This document shows positions 34,968-43,764 of a stretch of 64,000 bases of DNA, one piece after another. Under the pieces are notes generated by a model that did not search any database, was not told where the DNA came from, and saw only the letters and a list, made by a program, of their open reading frames with translations. Within the stretch, counting starts at the first letter, position 1. Every line of letters begins with the position of its first letter. A program made the translations under genes and the position numbers. This stretch comes from Pseudomaricurvus sp033283175 (GTDB taxonomy: Bacteria; Pseudomonadota; Gammaproteobacteria; Pseudomonadales; Cellvibrionaceae): positions 310,001 through 374,000 of the forward strand of contig JAWMQM010000001.1 in assembly GCA_033283175.1 (NCBI GenBank). The letters are read 5' to 3'.

Positions 34968-35597
34968 CTAAACAGCGGTGGCGATGGCGTCGATGACTGC
35001 CTGAATTTTTTCGTGCTTCATTTTCATGGAGGCCTTGTTCACCACCAGGCGGGAGCTGATATCCGCGATGTGTTCACGGGGCTCCAGGCCATTGGCCTTA
35101 AGGGTATTGCCGGTATCGACAATGTCCACAATCTCGTCCGCCAGCTCCATGATGGGGGCCAGTTCCATGGCCCCGTAGAGCTTGATAATGTCCGCCTGGC
35201 GCCCAAGGGCGGCATAGTAGCGCTTGGCCACATTGACGTACTTGGTGGCAACGCGGATACGCCCTTCCGGGGACTTGCTGCCTTTCACCGCCGCGGTCAT
35301 CAGGCGGCAGCGGGCAATGCCCAGGTCCAGTGGCTCGTACAACTCTTCGCTGCCACTCTCCATCAACGTATCCTTGCCGGCGATACCCATGTCCGCGGAA
35401 CCAAAGGTGACATAGGTGGGCACATCACTGCCACGCAGGACCAGCAGGCGTACATCGTCCTGGGTGGTAGGGAAGATCAGCTTGCGACTGCTGCTGATAT
35501 CCTCCAGCGGCTCAATGCCGGCCTTGGCCAGCAGCGGCAGAGTCTCTTTCAGAATGCGCCCCTTGGTCAGCGCAATGGTCAACAGGGATTGAGGCAT
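34968..35597 (-). CDS. hisG: ATP phosphoribosyltransferase, short form (catalytic subunit)
   Basis: A 209-residue short-form HisG, catalysing the first step of histidine synthesis. It contains LTIALTKGRI, VTFGSADMGIAGKDTLME and VDTGNTLKANGL (PRPP loop). The short form lacks the C-terminal regulatory domain and needs HisZ as partner; hisZ is not in the window. It lies 37 bases downstream of murA. Confidence 0.96.
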   Translation of the reverse strand: MPQSLLTIALTKGRILKETLPLLAKAGIEPLEDISSSRKLIFPTTQDDVRLLVLRGSDVPTYVTFGSADMGIAGKDTLMESGSEELYEPLDLGIARCRLMTAAVKGSKSPEGRIRVATKYVNVAKRYYAALGRQADIIKLYGAMELAPIMELADEIVDIVDTGNTLKANGLEPREHIADISSRLVVNKASMKMKHEKIQAVIDAIATAV

Positions 35598-35634
35598 GAT
35601 CTTCAGTCTTTCAGTTCAGTTAATGACCGCCCCC

Positions 35635-36897
35635 TCAGGAGGGAACCCGGCGGATATTGGCGCCCAGCTGCTGCAGCTTCTCTTCAATACACTCGTAACC
35701 ACGGTCGATGTGGTAGATCCGATCCACCACCGTCTCGCCGTCCGCCACCAGGCCGGCAATCACCAGGCTGGCAGATGCACGCAGGTCAGAGGCCATTACC
35801 GGTGCCCCCTTCAACCGCTCCACACCAGTGACAATCGCGGTATTACCCTCCAGCTTGATGCTGGCGCCCATGCGATTGAGCTCGTGAATCTGGATGAGAC
35901 GGTTTTCGAAGATGGTCTCGATCACGGTACCGGTGCCTTCGGCCACAGCGTTCATGGCAGTAAACTGCGACTGCATGTCCGTGGGGAAAGCGGGATAGGG
36001 AGCGGTTTTCAGGTTCACCGCTTTGGGGCGATTGCCCTTCATATCCAGTTCAATCCAGTCCTTACCGGTATTGATAAAGGCTCCCGCCTCCTCCAGTTTG
36101 AGCAACACCGCTTCCAGCATATGCTGGTCAGTGTCTTTCAGCAGTACGCGACCGCGGGCAGCGGCCGCAGCGGTCAGGAAAGTACCGGTTTCAATACGAT
36201 CCGGCATAACCGGGTAGGTACAACCGGTAAGACGCTCAACACCGTGAATGGTGAGGGTGTCGGAGCCGATACCTTCGATCTGCGCTCCCATGGCCACCAG
36301 GAAGTTGGCCAGGTCCACCACTTCCGGCTCACGGGCGGCGTTTTCAAGAATGGTCTTGCCCTGCGCCAACGCCGCCGCCATCAGCAGGTTTTCGGTACCG
36401 CCAACCGTGACGGTATCCATAAAGATATGAGCGCCCTTCAAACGACCGTTGCTGCGGGCACGGATATAACCGCCATCCACCTCGATCTCGGCGCCCATGG
36501 CCTCAAGCCCACGCAGGTGGATATCCACCGGACGACTGCCGATGGCGCAACCACCGGGGAAGGAGACATTGGCCACACCGAAGCGGGACAGCATCGGCCC
36601 CAGCACCAGGATGGAGGCGCGCATGGTCTTCACCAGCTCATAGGGAGCGGTAAAATCATTGATTAAGGAGGCATCCACCTCGACGCACATACGCTCATCA
36701 ATGGTTACGCCAACCCCCATACAGCGCAACAGCGTCAGCATGGTGGTAATGTCGTTCAGGTGCGGCAGGTTACAGATATGCACCGGCTCATCCGCCAGCA
36801 GCGTGGCCGCCAGAATGGGCAGGCCCGAGTTCTTGGAGCCGGAAATACGGATCTCGCCGGACAGCGCGCGACCACCAGTGATGATTAATTTATCCAT
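35635..36897 (-). CDS. murA: UDP-N-acetylglucosamine 1-carboxyvinyltransferase
   Basis: The 420-residue first committed enzyme of peptidoglycan synthesis transfers enolpyruvate from PEP to UDP-GlcNAc. Lys22 lies in SGSKNSGLPIL. The fosfomycin-sensitive Cys is present in FPGGCAIGSRPVDIH, so no natural resistance by Cys-to-Asp change is predicted. It follows ibaG by 56 bases and precedes hisG. Confidence 0.98.
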   Translation of the reverse strand: MDKLIITGGRALSGEIRISGSKNSGLPILAATLLADEPVHICNLPHLNDITTMLTLLRCMGVGVTIDERMCVEVDASLINDFTAPYELVKTMRASILVLGPMLSRFGVANVSFPGGCAIGSRPVDIHLRGLEAMGAEIEVDGGYIRARSNGRLKGAHIFMDTVTVGGTENLLMAAALAQGKTILENAAREPEVVDLANFLVAMGAQIEGIGSDTLTIHGVERLTGCTYPVMPDRIETGTFLTAAAAARGRVLLKDTDQHMLEAVLLKLEEAGAFINTGKDWIELDMKGNRPKAVNLKTAPYPAFPTDMQSQFTAMNAVAEGTGTVIETIFENRLIQIHELNRMGASIKLEGNTAIVTGVERLKGAPVMASDLRASASLVIAGLVADGETVVDRIYHIDRGYECIEEKLQQLGANIRRVPS

Positions 36898-36953
36898 TGA
36901 GAGGATCTGACCTTCTTATGTTGAGTGCCGCAGGGTACCCGACGGCAATGGAA

Positions 36954-37193
36954 TTACTGTGCTGCAGCCCACTGCTGGGGGGTATAGGTTTTCATGTGCA
37001 CGGCGTGGATGGCCCCACTGGCGATCTGCTCGGACAACACCGCGTAGACCAACTGCTGCTTTTTAACCGGCGTCAGCCCCTCAAACGCCGGACTGACCAC
37101 CACCACATTGACGTGGCTGCCATCGATGCTGACCTGCACCTGGCTGTCCGCGATCTGTGCCTGCAGCAGCGCCTGAATCTGTTCGGGTTGCAT
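36954..37193 (-). CDS. ibaG: BolA-family protein IbaG
   Basis: A 79-residue BolA-like protein that partners monothiol glutaredoxins in iron-sulfur handling and acid response. The conserved C-terminal AIHAVHMKTYTPQQW contains the usual cluster-binding His. The position between mlaC and murA is conserved across gammaproteobacteria. Confidence 0.93.
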   Translation of the reverse strand: MQPEQIQALLQAQIADSQVQVSIDGSHVNVVVVSPAFEGLTPVKKQQLVYAVLSEQIASGAIHAVHMKTYTPQQWAAAQ

Positions 37194-37325
37194 ACGCCTC
37201 TCCTGGATAATAGCCCCCGGCCACGGGGCCGGCAGGGTGAATTCTGAAAAAGGGCGCTAGTGTAATGAAAAAGGCCGGCGGGCGCACCCTCAACCGGCCT
37301 TTCCGACAGTGCTGGCGCTGGTGGC

Positions 37326-37988
37326 TCAGCCGTTGCGGCCCCAGCTCTCGATGACGCTGTCCAGGTCACCATTCTTCTGCATAGCCTGGGCAAACTGGGA
37401 GCGGAAGGTATTGCCCAGATTCACCCCATTGATGACCACATTCAGCAGCTTCCAGCGGTTGTCATTGCGATCCAGGCCCATGGTGTAGGCCAGCACATGC
37501 TCACCGGCATCGGTTTTCACCCGCTGGATCACGCTCACCCGGCGCTGGCCCTGCTGCGCATCGGAGGCCGGATCCACGGAAATCGGGTTGGAGCTGTAGA
37601 TGGCCAGGCCACGGGCGTAGGTGCTGACCAGGTCCTGCTGAAACACTTCACTGAAGCGCTGGCGCTGCTCATCGGACGCCTCTTTAGCGTAGTTACCCAT
37701 CACCCCCCGGGCGATAAAGTCAAACGCCACCACCGGCTCCAGCACCTCTTCTATCGCGGAGAAAAAGGCCTGTGGATCACTGTCCATCTTCGTACCCTGC
37801 TCCCGCACCACTGCCAGTACCTGCGCGGTAACCTGCTCCACCACCTTTTGTGGTGCCCCGGGCTCCTCCGCCCGGGCTTGCACCGACAGTGCCAGCAGCG
37901 CCAGCACCACAACCAATCCCCGCCCCCATGCCACAGCACCGAGCTGTGCCACGCCGGCCACGACTTTCAATCTGTTAACCACCTGCAT
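37326..37988 (-). CDS. mlaC: MlaC/Ttg2D phospholipid-binding periplasmic protein
   Basis: A 220-residue periplasmic shuttle for phospholipids between the outer-membrane MlaA complex and the inner-membrane MlaFEDB transporter. A signal peptide ends near ARAEEP (about residue 40). FFSAIEEVLEPVVAFDFIARGVMG, QRFSEVFQQDLVSTYARGL and VNLGNTFRSQFA are family segments. A GGAGAG site precedes the ATG. Unlike in E. coli or Pseudomonas, no mlaF, mlaE, mlaD or mlaB is beside it; the next gene is divergent kdsD. Confidence 0.94.
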   Translation of the reverse strand: MQVVNRLKVVAGVAQLGAVAWGRGLVVVLALLALSVQARAEEPGAPQKVVEQVTAQVLAVVREQGTKMDSDPQAFFSAIEEVLEPVVAFDFIARGVMGNYAKEASDEQRQRFSEVFQQDLVSTYARGLAIYSSNPISVDPASDAQQGQRRVSVIQRVKTDAGEHVLAYTMGLDRNDNRWKLLNVVINGVNLGNTFRSQFAQAMQKNGDLDSVIESWGRNG

Positions 37989-38042
37989 CTGTTCTCTCCA
38001 CTAAAGCAACAGCCGTCGCTGTCCCATTCAACACTTTTGACC

Positions 38043-38057
38043 TGTTATAACTATAAT
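38043..38057. promoter_or_regulatory. AT-rich divergent promoter region between mlaC and kdsD
   Basis: TGTTATAAC (an extended -10-like element) directly followed by TATAAT on the plus strand; TATAGT is present on the other strand. No convincing -35 hexamer is seen on either strand. Confidence 0.3.
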
Positions 38058-38241
38058 TGCCGGCATTGGCAGCAAGTTGCCCCTGCCGACCAGAGAAGCG
38101 GCTACTATACCATCAGCACCAGGTGAACGCCTGCTGAACAAGCAGGCCAGCGGCTGTTGTTGCCTGCCAACTTCGGCTACTATTCCGCCTCCTGCGGCCC
38201 CGGCCGCCACGCACAGAACAACAGAAGCAGCGGAACAGATC

Positions 38242-39225
38242 ATGCAAAAGCCCCTCAACCCTGAACAACTGATCCAGTCCGGCCAGCGCACCCTGCGCCT
38301 GGAAGCTGAAGCGGTACAGGCACTGACGCCACGCATTGATGCCCAGTTCATCAAAGCCTGCGAACTGATCCTCAACTGCCGCGGCCGCACCATCGTCACC
38401 GGCATGGGCAAGTCCGGCCATATTGGCAACAAGATTGCCGCCACCCTGGCCAGCACCGGCACACCATCGTTTTTTGTGCACCCAGGGGAAGCCAGCCACG
38501 GCGACCTGGGCATGATCACCCGGGACGATGTGGTCATCGGCATCTCCAACTCCGGCTCCTCCGCCGAAGTGGTCACCCTGTTACCCCTGCTCAAGCGCAT
38601 GGGCATCCCCCTGATCAGCATGACCGGCAAGCCGGCCTCACCGCTGGCGCTGGCGGCCAGCGCGCAGCTGGATATCAGCATCGAAACCGAAGCCTGTCCG
38701 CTCAACCTGGCCCCCACCACCAGCACCACCGTCACCCTGGCCATGGGCGACGCCCTCGCTGTAGCCCTGCTGGAAGCGCGGGGCTTCACCGCCGAGGATT
38801 TTGCCTTCTCCCACCCCGGCGGGGCACTGGGCCGCAAACTGCTGCTGAAGGTGGAAGACATCATGCACAAGGACAGCGAAGTGCCGCGGGTAGCCGCCAC
38901 CACCCCGCTGTCACAGGCGCTGGTGGAGATGACCACCAAGGGCTTCGGTATGACCACCATTATCGACACGGACAACCAGCTGCTGGGTGTCTTTACCGAT
39001 GGCGACCTGCGCCGCTCGGTGGATCACGGCCTCGACCTGAGCACCGCCCTGATCACAGACGTCATGTCCGCCAACCCCAGAACCGTTAACGGCAACACCC
39101 TGGCAGCCGAAGCGCTGGGCATCATGGAAGAGCGCAAGATCACGGCACTGGTGGTAGAAGATGACGACAAACATGTGATCGGCCTCGTCCACATGCACGA
39201 CATACTGCGCGCCGGCGTCATCTGA
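38242..39225 (+). CDS. kdsD: D-arabinose-5-phosphate isomerase
   Basis: The 327-residue enzyme converts ribulose-5-phosphate to arabinose-5-phosphate, the first step toward Kdo for LPS. An SIS domain (GMGKSGHIGNKIAATLASTGTP, SNSGSSAEV) is followed by two CBS domains (about residues 205-325). ATG 38242 gives the family start; an upstream open frame contains no plausible coding sequence. The gene for the next Kdo-phosphate processing step, kdsC, normally next in line, is absent here and lptC follows after 14 bases. Confidence 0.95.
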   Translation: MQKPLNPEQLIQSGQRTLRLEAEAVQALTPRIDAQFIKACELILNCRGRTIVTGMGKSGHIGNKIAATLASTGTPSFFVHPGEASHGDLGMITRDDVVIGISNSGSSAEVVTLLPLLKRMGIPLISMTGKPASPLALAASAQLDISIETEACPLNLAPTTSTTVTLAMGDALAVALLEARGFTAEDFAFSHPGGALGRKLLLKVEDIMHKDSEVPRVAATTPLSQALVEMTTKGFGMTTIIDTDNQLLGVFTDGDLRRSVDHGLDLSTALITDVMSANPRTVNGNTLAAEALGIMEERKITALVVEDDDKHVIGLVHMHDILRAGVI

Positions 39226-39239
39226 GCCCGCTGCCCGCT

Positions 39240-39827
39240 ATGCTGAAGAACTGGCTTACCCCGCTGATTGTTGGCGCCCTGGTACTGGCAGCGATCCTGC
39301 TGTGGGATACCCCGCCGCAGAACCTGCTGGGCGAAGACCCGGCAGAGGCCGCGGCCAGCAGCTACCCCACCAACATCGCCTATAACCTGCGCGACCGCCA
39401 TTTCGATGAGGCCGGAGCCCTGCATTCGGAATTCAGCGCCAGTGAATCGCGCTACTTCCAGATGCACCCGAAACGTCGCACACCGGACGACTACGCCGAA
39501 CTTACCGAGCCACGCCTGACTCTCTACTCCGACAACAAGCCCCCCTGGAACCTCTCTGCCAACGAGGGCACGGCGCGGGAAAATGGCCAGTGGATCGAGC
39601 TGCGCGGCGATGTGCGCATCTGGCAAGTCACCGCCACCGGCGAACGCTCGGAACTCACCACCTCCCGACTGGTCGTAAAACCCGGGCAGCAATACGCCGA
39701 AACCGACAAAGCTGTTAAGCTAAGCGCCCCCGGCAATACCACCGAAGCCGTCGGCATGCAGGCGATGTTGCAACAGGATCTGATCAAACTTTTATCGCGA
39801 GTCCGAGGCAGACATGAAATTCAGTAA
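39240..39827 (+). CDS. lptC: LPS export protein LptC
   Basis: A 195-residue bitopic protein. One N-terminal inner-membrane helix (about residues 6-22) is followed by a periplasmic beta-jellyroll that receives LPS from LptBFG and passes it to LptA. The strands around AELTEPRLTLYSDNKPPWNLSANEG and GDVRIWQVTATGERSELTTSRL are typical. It overlaps lptA by 14 bases. Confidence 0.92.
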   Translation: MLKNWLTPLIVGALVLAAILLWDTPPQNLLGEDPAEAAASSYPTNIAYNLRDRHFDEAGALHSEFSASESRYFQMHPKRRTPDDYAELTEPRLTLYSDNKPPWNLSANEGTARENGQWIELRGDVRIWQVTATGERSELTTSRLVVKPGQQYAETDKAVKLSAPGNTTEAVGMQAMLQQDLIKLLSRVRGRHEIQ

Positions 39828-40326
39828 CATGCTGTGCAGTGCACTGCTGTGCGCACTGAGTGCCACCGCCAGCAACTCCCTGTGGGCACTGCCCAGCGAC
39901 CGGGATCAGCCCATTTACATCAGCTCGGACCGCGCTGAGCGCAACGAAAAAGCCGGCACCACCATCTACAGCGGCGCAGTACAGATGGACCAGGGCAGCA
40001 TGCGCATACTGGCCGACAAGGTGGTAATCCACTCGGTCAACAACGAGGTGGACCGTATTATTGCCACCGGCACTCCCGCCCACTACCAGCAGCAGCCGGC
40101 CCCGGACAAGCAGGTAGTCACCGCCAGGGGTGAACGGATTGAATACCTGATCAGCAACGACATACTGCACCTGACCACCAACGCCTCGCTGACACAGGCG
40201 GACGGCACCTCCATGTCCGGCCAGCGTATCGACTACAACATCAAAGAGTCCGTTGCCACCGCCGAAGGCAATAACAACGCCGAAGGTGAACGCGTGCACA
40301 TTGTCATACAGCCCAAGCGCAACTGA
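39814..40326 (+). CDS. lptA: LPS transport periplasmic protein LptA
   Basis: A 170-residue periplasmic bridge protein with a signal peptide ending near LWALPSD. The OstA-like jellyroll shows PIYISSDRAERNEKAGTTIYSGAVQMDQGS and IKESVATAEGNNNAEGERV. LptA monomers polymerise to link LptC with LptD. GAGGCAGAC precedes the ATG inside the lptC end. Confidence 0.95.
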   Translation: MKFSNMLCSALLCALSATASNSLWALPSDRDQPIYISSDRAERNEKAGTTIYSGAVQMDQGSMRILADKVVIHSVNNEVDRIIATGTPAHYQQQPAPDKQVVTARGERIEYLISNDILHLTTNASLTQADGTSMSGQRIDYNIKESVATAEGNNNAEGERVHIVIQPKRN

Positions 40327-40354
40327 ACCGACTACCCAGGGACCTGCTGACCAC

Positions 40355-41080
40355 ATGCCAACTTTACGCGCCAAACACCTGGCCAAGAGCTACAAAAAAC
40401 GCCGCGTTGTAATCGACGTCTCCCTGTCAGTCAGCAGCGGCCAGATCGTTGGCCTGCTGGGCCCCAATGGCGCCGGCAAAACCACCTGTTTTTACATGAT
40501 TGCCGGCCTGATTGAGGCTGATAAAGGCCAGATCGAGATTGATGACCGCTCCATCACCCACCTGGCGATGCACGGTCGCGCCCGCGCCGGTATTGGCTAC
40601 CTGCCCCAGGAGGCCTCAGTCTTCCGCAAGCTCACCGTGTCGGAAAACATCCTCGCTATCCTCGAGACCCGCAAGGACCTCAACCGCCGTGAGCGCCTGG
40701 ACAAGCTGGACCAGCTGCTGCGGGAGTTCCACATTACCCACCTCACCAACAGCCTCGGTATGGCCCTCTCCGGCGGCGAGCGGCGCCGGGTGGAGATTGC
40801 CCGCGCCCTGGCCACAGATCCCAACTTTATCCTGCTGGATGAACCCTTTGCCGGCGTGGACCCCATTTCGGTCAGCGACATCAAGCAAATTATCCAGCAC
40901 CTCAAGGATCGCGGTATCGGGGTACTGATTACGGACCATAACGTGCGCGAAACCCTCGACATCTGCGAGAAGGCCTATATTGTCAGCGAAGGTCATATTA
41001 TCGCCGAAGGAGACCCACAGACCGTTCTCAACAACGACCAGGTGCGGGAGGTTTACCTCGGGCACCAATTCAGCTTATAG
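40355..41080 (+). CDS. lptB: LPS export ABC transporter ATP-binding protein LptB
   Basis: The 241-residue cytoplasmic ATPase energises LPS extraction by LptFG. Walker A is GPNGAGKTT, the signature LSGGERRRVEIARAL, Walker B FILLDEPFAGVDP and the switch His is in ITDHNVRE. The length equals E. coli LptB. ATG 40355 was chosen from the conserved N-terminus; lptF and lptG are not in the window. Confidence 0.97.
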   Translation: MPTLRAKHLAKSYKKRRVVIDVSLSVSSGQIVGLLGPNGAGKTTCFYMIAGLIEADKGQIEIDDRSITHLAMHGRARAGIGYLPQEASVFRKLTVSENILAILETRKDLNRRERLDKLDQLLREFHITHLTNSLGMALSGGERRRVEIARALATDPNFILLDEPFAGVDPISVSDIKQIIQHLKDRGIGVLITDHNVRETLDICEKAYIVSEGHIIAEGDPQTVLNNDQVREVYLGHQFSL

Positions 41081-41288
41081 TGTCTGCCTCCCCCGCAAAA
41101 ACCCCTCAAGCAAGCCAATCCGGCACAATATTTGCTTGTCAATTTTGCCCGTGTCCGCTAACCTGAATCTCACACTGCCACCGCACATCAGCGAGCCCGG
41201 CAGTGATACTTCCGTTCTGCGACCCCGCCTTCTTGGTAACCGCCGGCAGAACGCCCAGAAATTCCGGTAAACGAACGCGCTGCACCCT

Positions 41289-42812
41289 ATGAAACAGTCC
41301 TTACAACTGAAGCTGGGTCAACAACTCACCATGACCCCTCAACTGCAGCAGGCCATCAGGCTTCTGCAGCTGTCGACCCTTGATCTTCAGGCGGAAATCC
41401 AGGAGGCCCTGGACTCCAACCCCATGCTCGAACTGGTAGACGACGACCAGGGAGCCGATGAGCAGCGCAGCAACAACGACCGCAACGAACAAGACCCCGG
41501 CAACGACTCCCGCAACAGCTCCGACACCGCCTCCAGCGACAATGACGCCGACATGGATGGCGACAACTCCGGCGCCAGCGACGACAACTGGGCCGACGCC
41601 ATTCCGGAAGACCTGCCGGTAGACACCAGCTGGGACGACATCTACCAGTCCGGCCCCACCGGCACCGGCCTCTCGGCGCCGGACTCGGAAGAGAACGATT
41701 ACGACAACCGCAACAGTTCCGAGGAATCCCTGCAACAACACCTGATGTGGCAGCTGAACCTCACCCCCATGTCCGATCGCGACCAGGTGATCGCCATGGC
41801 CATCATCGATGCGGTGGAGCCCTCCGGCCTGCTGAGCGCCAGCGCCGAGGAGATTTTTTCCGGCCTGGAGCAGGAGCTGGAAGAGCTGGAGCAGGATGAA
41901 GTGGTGGCTGTGCTGCACCGTGTGCAGCAGTTTGACCCTCCCGGCGTGGCGGGCCAGGACCTCAGCGAATGCCTGCTGATACAGCTCAACCAGATGCCGC
42001 CGGCCACGCCCGCGCTGGCAGATGCTAAACTGATCGTAAAAGATCACCTCGGCCTGCTGGGAAGTCGCGATTACAAGCAGCTGATGCGCAAAACCCGCCT
42101 CAAGGAAGAACAACTGCGGGACGCCATCGTGCTGATCCAGACCCTCAACCCGCGCCCCGGCGACCTGATCAACACCGGAGAGACCGAGTATGTGGTCCCC
42201 GACGTCTTTGTCAGCAAACAGGATGGCCGCTGGATTGTGAATCTGAACCCGGATATCGCCCCCAGACTGCGTATCAATGACTCCTACGCAGCGCTGGTGA
42301 AGCGCGCTGACAGCAGCACCGACAACGCCTTCCTGCGTGACAACCTGCAGGAGGCCCGCTGGTTCCTGAAGAGCCTGCAGAGCCGCAACGAAACCCTGCT
42401 CAAAGTGGCCACCTGTATTGTGGAAAAGCAGCGCGGCTTCCTCGACCATGGCGCCGAAGCCATGCGCCCACTGGTACTGCACGACGTTGCCGAAGTGGTG
42501 GGCATGCACGAATCCACCATCTCCCGGGTTACCACACAGAAGTACATGCACACCCCGCAGGGAATTTTCGAATTGAAGTATTTCTTCTCCAGCCACGTCA
42601 GTACCGACAGTGGCGGAGAGTGCTCCTCGACGGCCATCCGCGCCATCATCAAGAAACTGGTGGCCGCCGAGAATCCGAAAAAGCCGCTCAGCGACAGCAA
42701 AATCACCTCCCTGCTGAGTGAACAGGGTATCCAGGTGGCGCGCCGCACCATCGCCAAGTACCGGGAATCCCTCGGCATACCCGCATCCAACGAGCGCAAG
42801 CGTCTGGTCTGA
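41289..42812 (+). CDS. rpoN: RNA polymerase sigma-54 factor
   Basis: The 507-residue alternative sigma factor recognises -24/-12 promoters and needs bacterial enhancer-binding proteins. Region I is Gln/Leu rich (residues 1-50). Region II is strongly acidic (about 50-125, Asp/Asn/Ser repeats). The core-binding and HTH regions follow, and the RpoN box ARRTIAKYRE is near the C-terminus. It is preceded by lptB with a 208-base gap and followed by hpf, ptsN, rapZ and npr, the conserved rpoN cluster. Confidence 0.98.
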   Translation: MKQSLQLKLGQQLTMTPQLQQAIRLLQLSTLDLQAEIQEALDSNPMLELVDDDQGADEQRSNNDRNEQDPGNDSRNSSDTASSDNDADMDGDNSGASDDNWADAIPEDLPVDTSWDDIYQSGPTGTGLSAPDSEENDYDNRNSSEESLQQHLMWQLNLTPMSDRDQVIAMAIIDAVEPSGLLSASAEEIFSGLEQELEELEQDEVVAVLHRVQQFDPPGVAGQDLSECLLIQLNQMPPATPALADAKLIVKDHLGLLGSRDYKQLMRKTRLKEEQLRDAIVLIQTLNPRPGDLINTGETEYVVPDVFVSKQDGRWIVNLNPDIAPRLRINDSYAALVKRADSSTDNAFLRDNLQEARWFLKSLQSRNETLLKVATCIVEKQRGFLDHGAEAMRPLVLHDVAEVVGMHESTISRVTTQKYMHTPQGIFELKYFFSSHVSTDSGGECSSTAIRAIIKKLVAAENPKKPLSDSKITSLLSEQGIQVARRTIAKYRESLGIPASNERKRLV

Positions 42813-42922
42813 TCCACGTCAAGGGGTCTACGGATGAGCCGCCCTAGGATAAACAGGCGGGGGTGTCACCCCGCCGCCGGAGGCACAGACTTCCGGTCCA
42901 CTCATGACAATAGGAGCTACGC

Positions 42923-43213
42923 ATGCAAATCAACATCAGCGGACATCATGTTGACCTGACCCCAGCCCTGAAAGACTACGTCAGTAACAAGTTCGAAAAG
43001 CTGGAGCGGCATCACGATCGAATTACCAGTACCAACGTGATACTAACTGTTGATAAACTACGCCAGATAGCAGAAGCCTCTATTCACGTCAGCGGTAAGG
43101 ACTTCCACGCCGACTGCGAATCGGAAGATATGTACGCCGCGATTGATCTGCTGACCGATAAGCTGGATCGCCAGCTGATCAAACACAAAGAGAAAATGCG
43201 AAACCACCGCTGA
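42923..43213 (+). CDS. hpf: Ribosome hibernation promoting factor (short form)
   Basis: A 96-residue short HPF that binds the 30S decoding centre and supports 100S ribosome dimer formation with RMF. MQINISGHHVDLTPALKDYV opens it. Its short length marks the gammaproteobacterial HPF rather than the long form. AGGAGC precedes the start. Confidence 0.95.
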   Translation: MQINISGHHVDLTPALKDYVSNKFEKLERHHDRITSTNVILTVDKLRQIAEASIHVSGKDFHADCESEDMYAAIDLLTDKLDRQLIKHKEKMRNHR

Positions 43214-43217
43214 ATTT

Positions 43218-43679
43218 ATGGATGTAAGATCATTTCTGTCCCAACACCGCACCCGCTGCGGTGTTGAGGCCAACAGCAAGAAACGGGCTCTGGAAGTTCT
43301 TTCCCTGATCATCTCGGAAGACCAACCCACCCTTAATGCCGACGAAATCTTTATCAATCTGACCGCGCGCGAGCGGCTGGGGTCTACCGGGCTGGGGCTG
43401 GGCATTGCCATCCCCCACTGCCGGCTGAGCAACTGTGACAGCACCATCGGCGCCCTGGTTACCCTGCCCTCACCCATCGATTACGAGTCCATCGATGGCC
43501 AACCGGTGGATATCCTGTTTGCCCTGATAGTCCCGGAAGAGGCCCACGATGCGCACCTGCAAACGCTGGCCGCCATCGCCGAACGCCTCCACAACCCGGA
43601 CTTTCTCAAGACACTGCGGCAGGCCGCGGACGACGAAGCGTTGTTTGCAGCCGCCATCAGCCTGGACAAACGCGACTGA
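43218..43679 (+). CDS. ptsN: PTS IIA-like nitrogen regulatory protein
   Basis: EIIA-Ntr of 153 residues, the terminal phosphate acceptor of the nitrogen-related phosphotransferase chain, with regulatory effects on potassium and carbon metabolism. The phosphorylated His is His67 in GIAIPHCRL. It starts four bases after the hpf stop. Confidence 0.95.
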   Translation: MDVRSFLSQHRTRCGVEANSKKRALEVLSLIISEDQPTLNADEIFINLTARERLGSTGLGLGIAIPHCRLSNCDSTIGALVTLPSPIDYESIDGQPVDILFALIVPEEAHDAHLQTLAAIAERLHNPDFLKTLRQAADDEALFAAAISLDKRD

Positions 43680-43764
43680 TCCACAGGCCTCTGGTGCTCG
43701 GGGATAAACTGCGCTAACGTCTTTGACCTGAACCACTTACCCGCCCCAGGAGCCGTAAAGCCGT

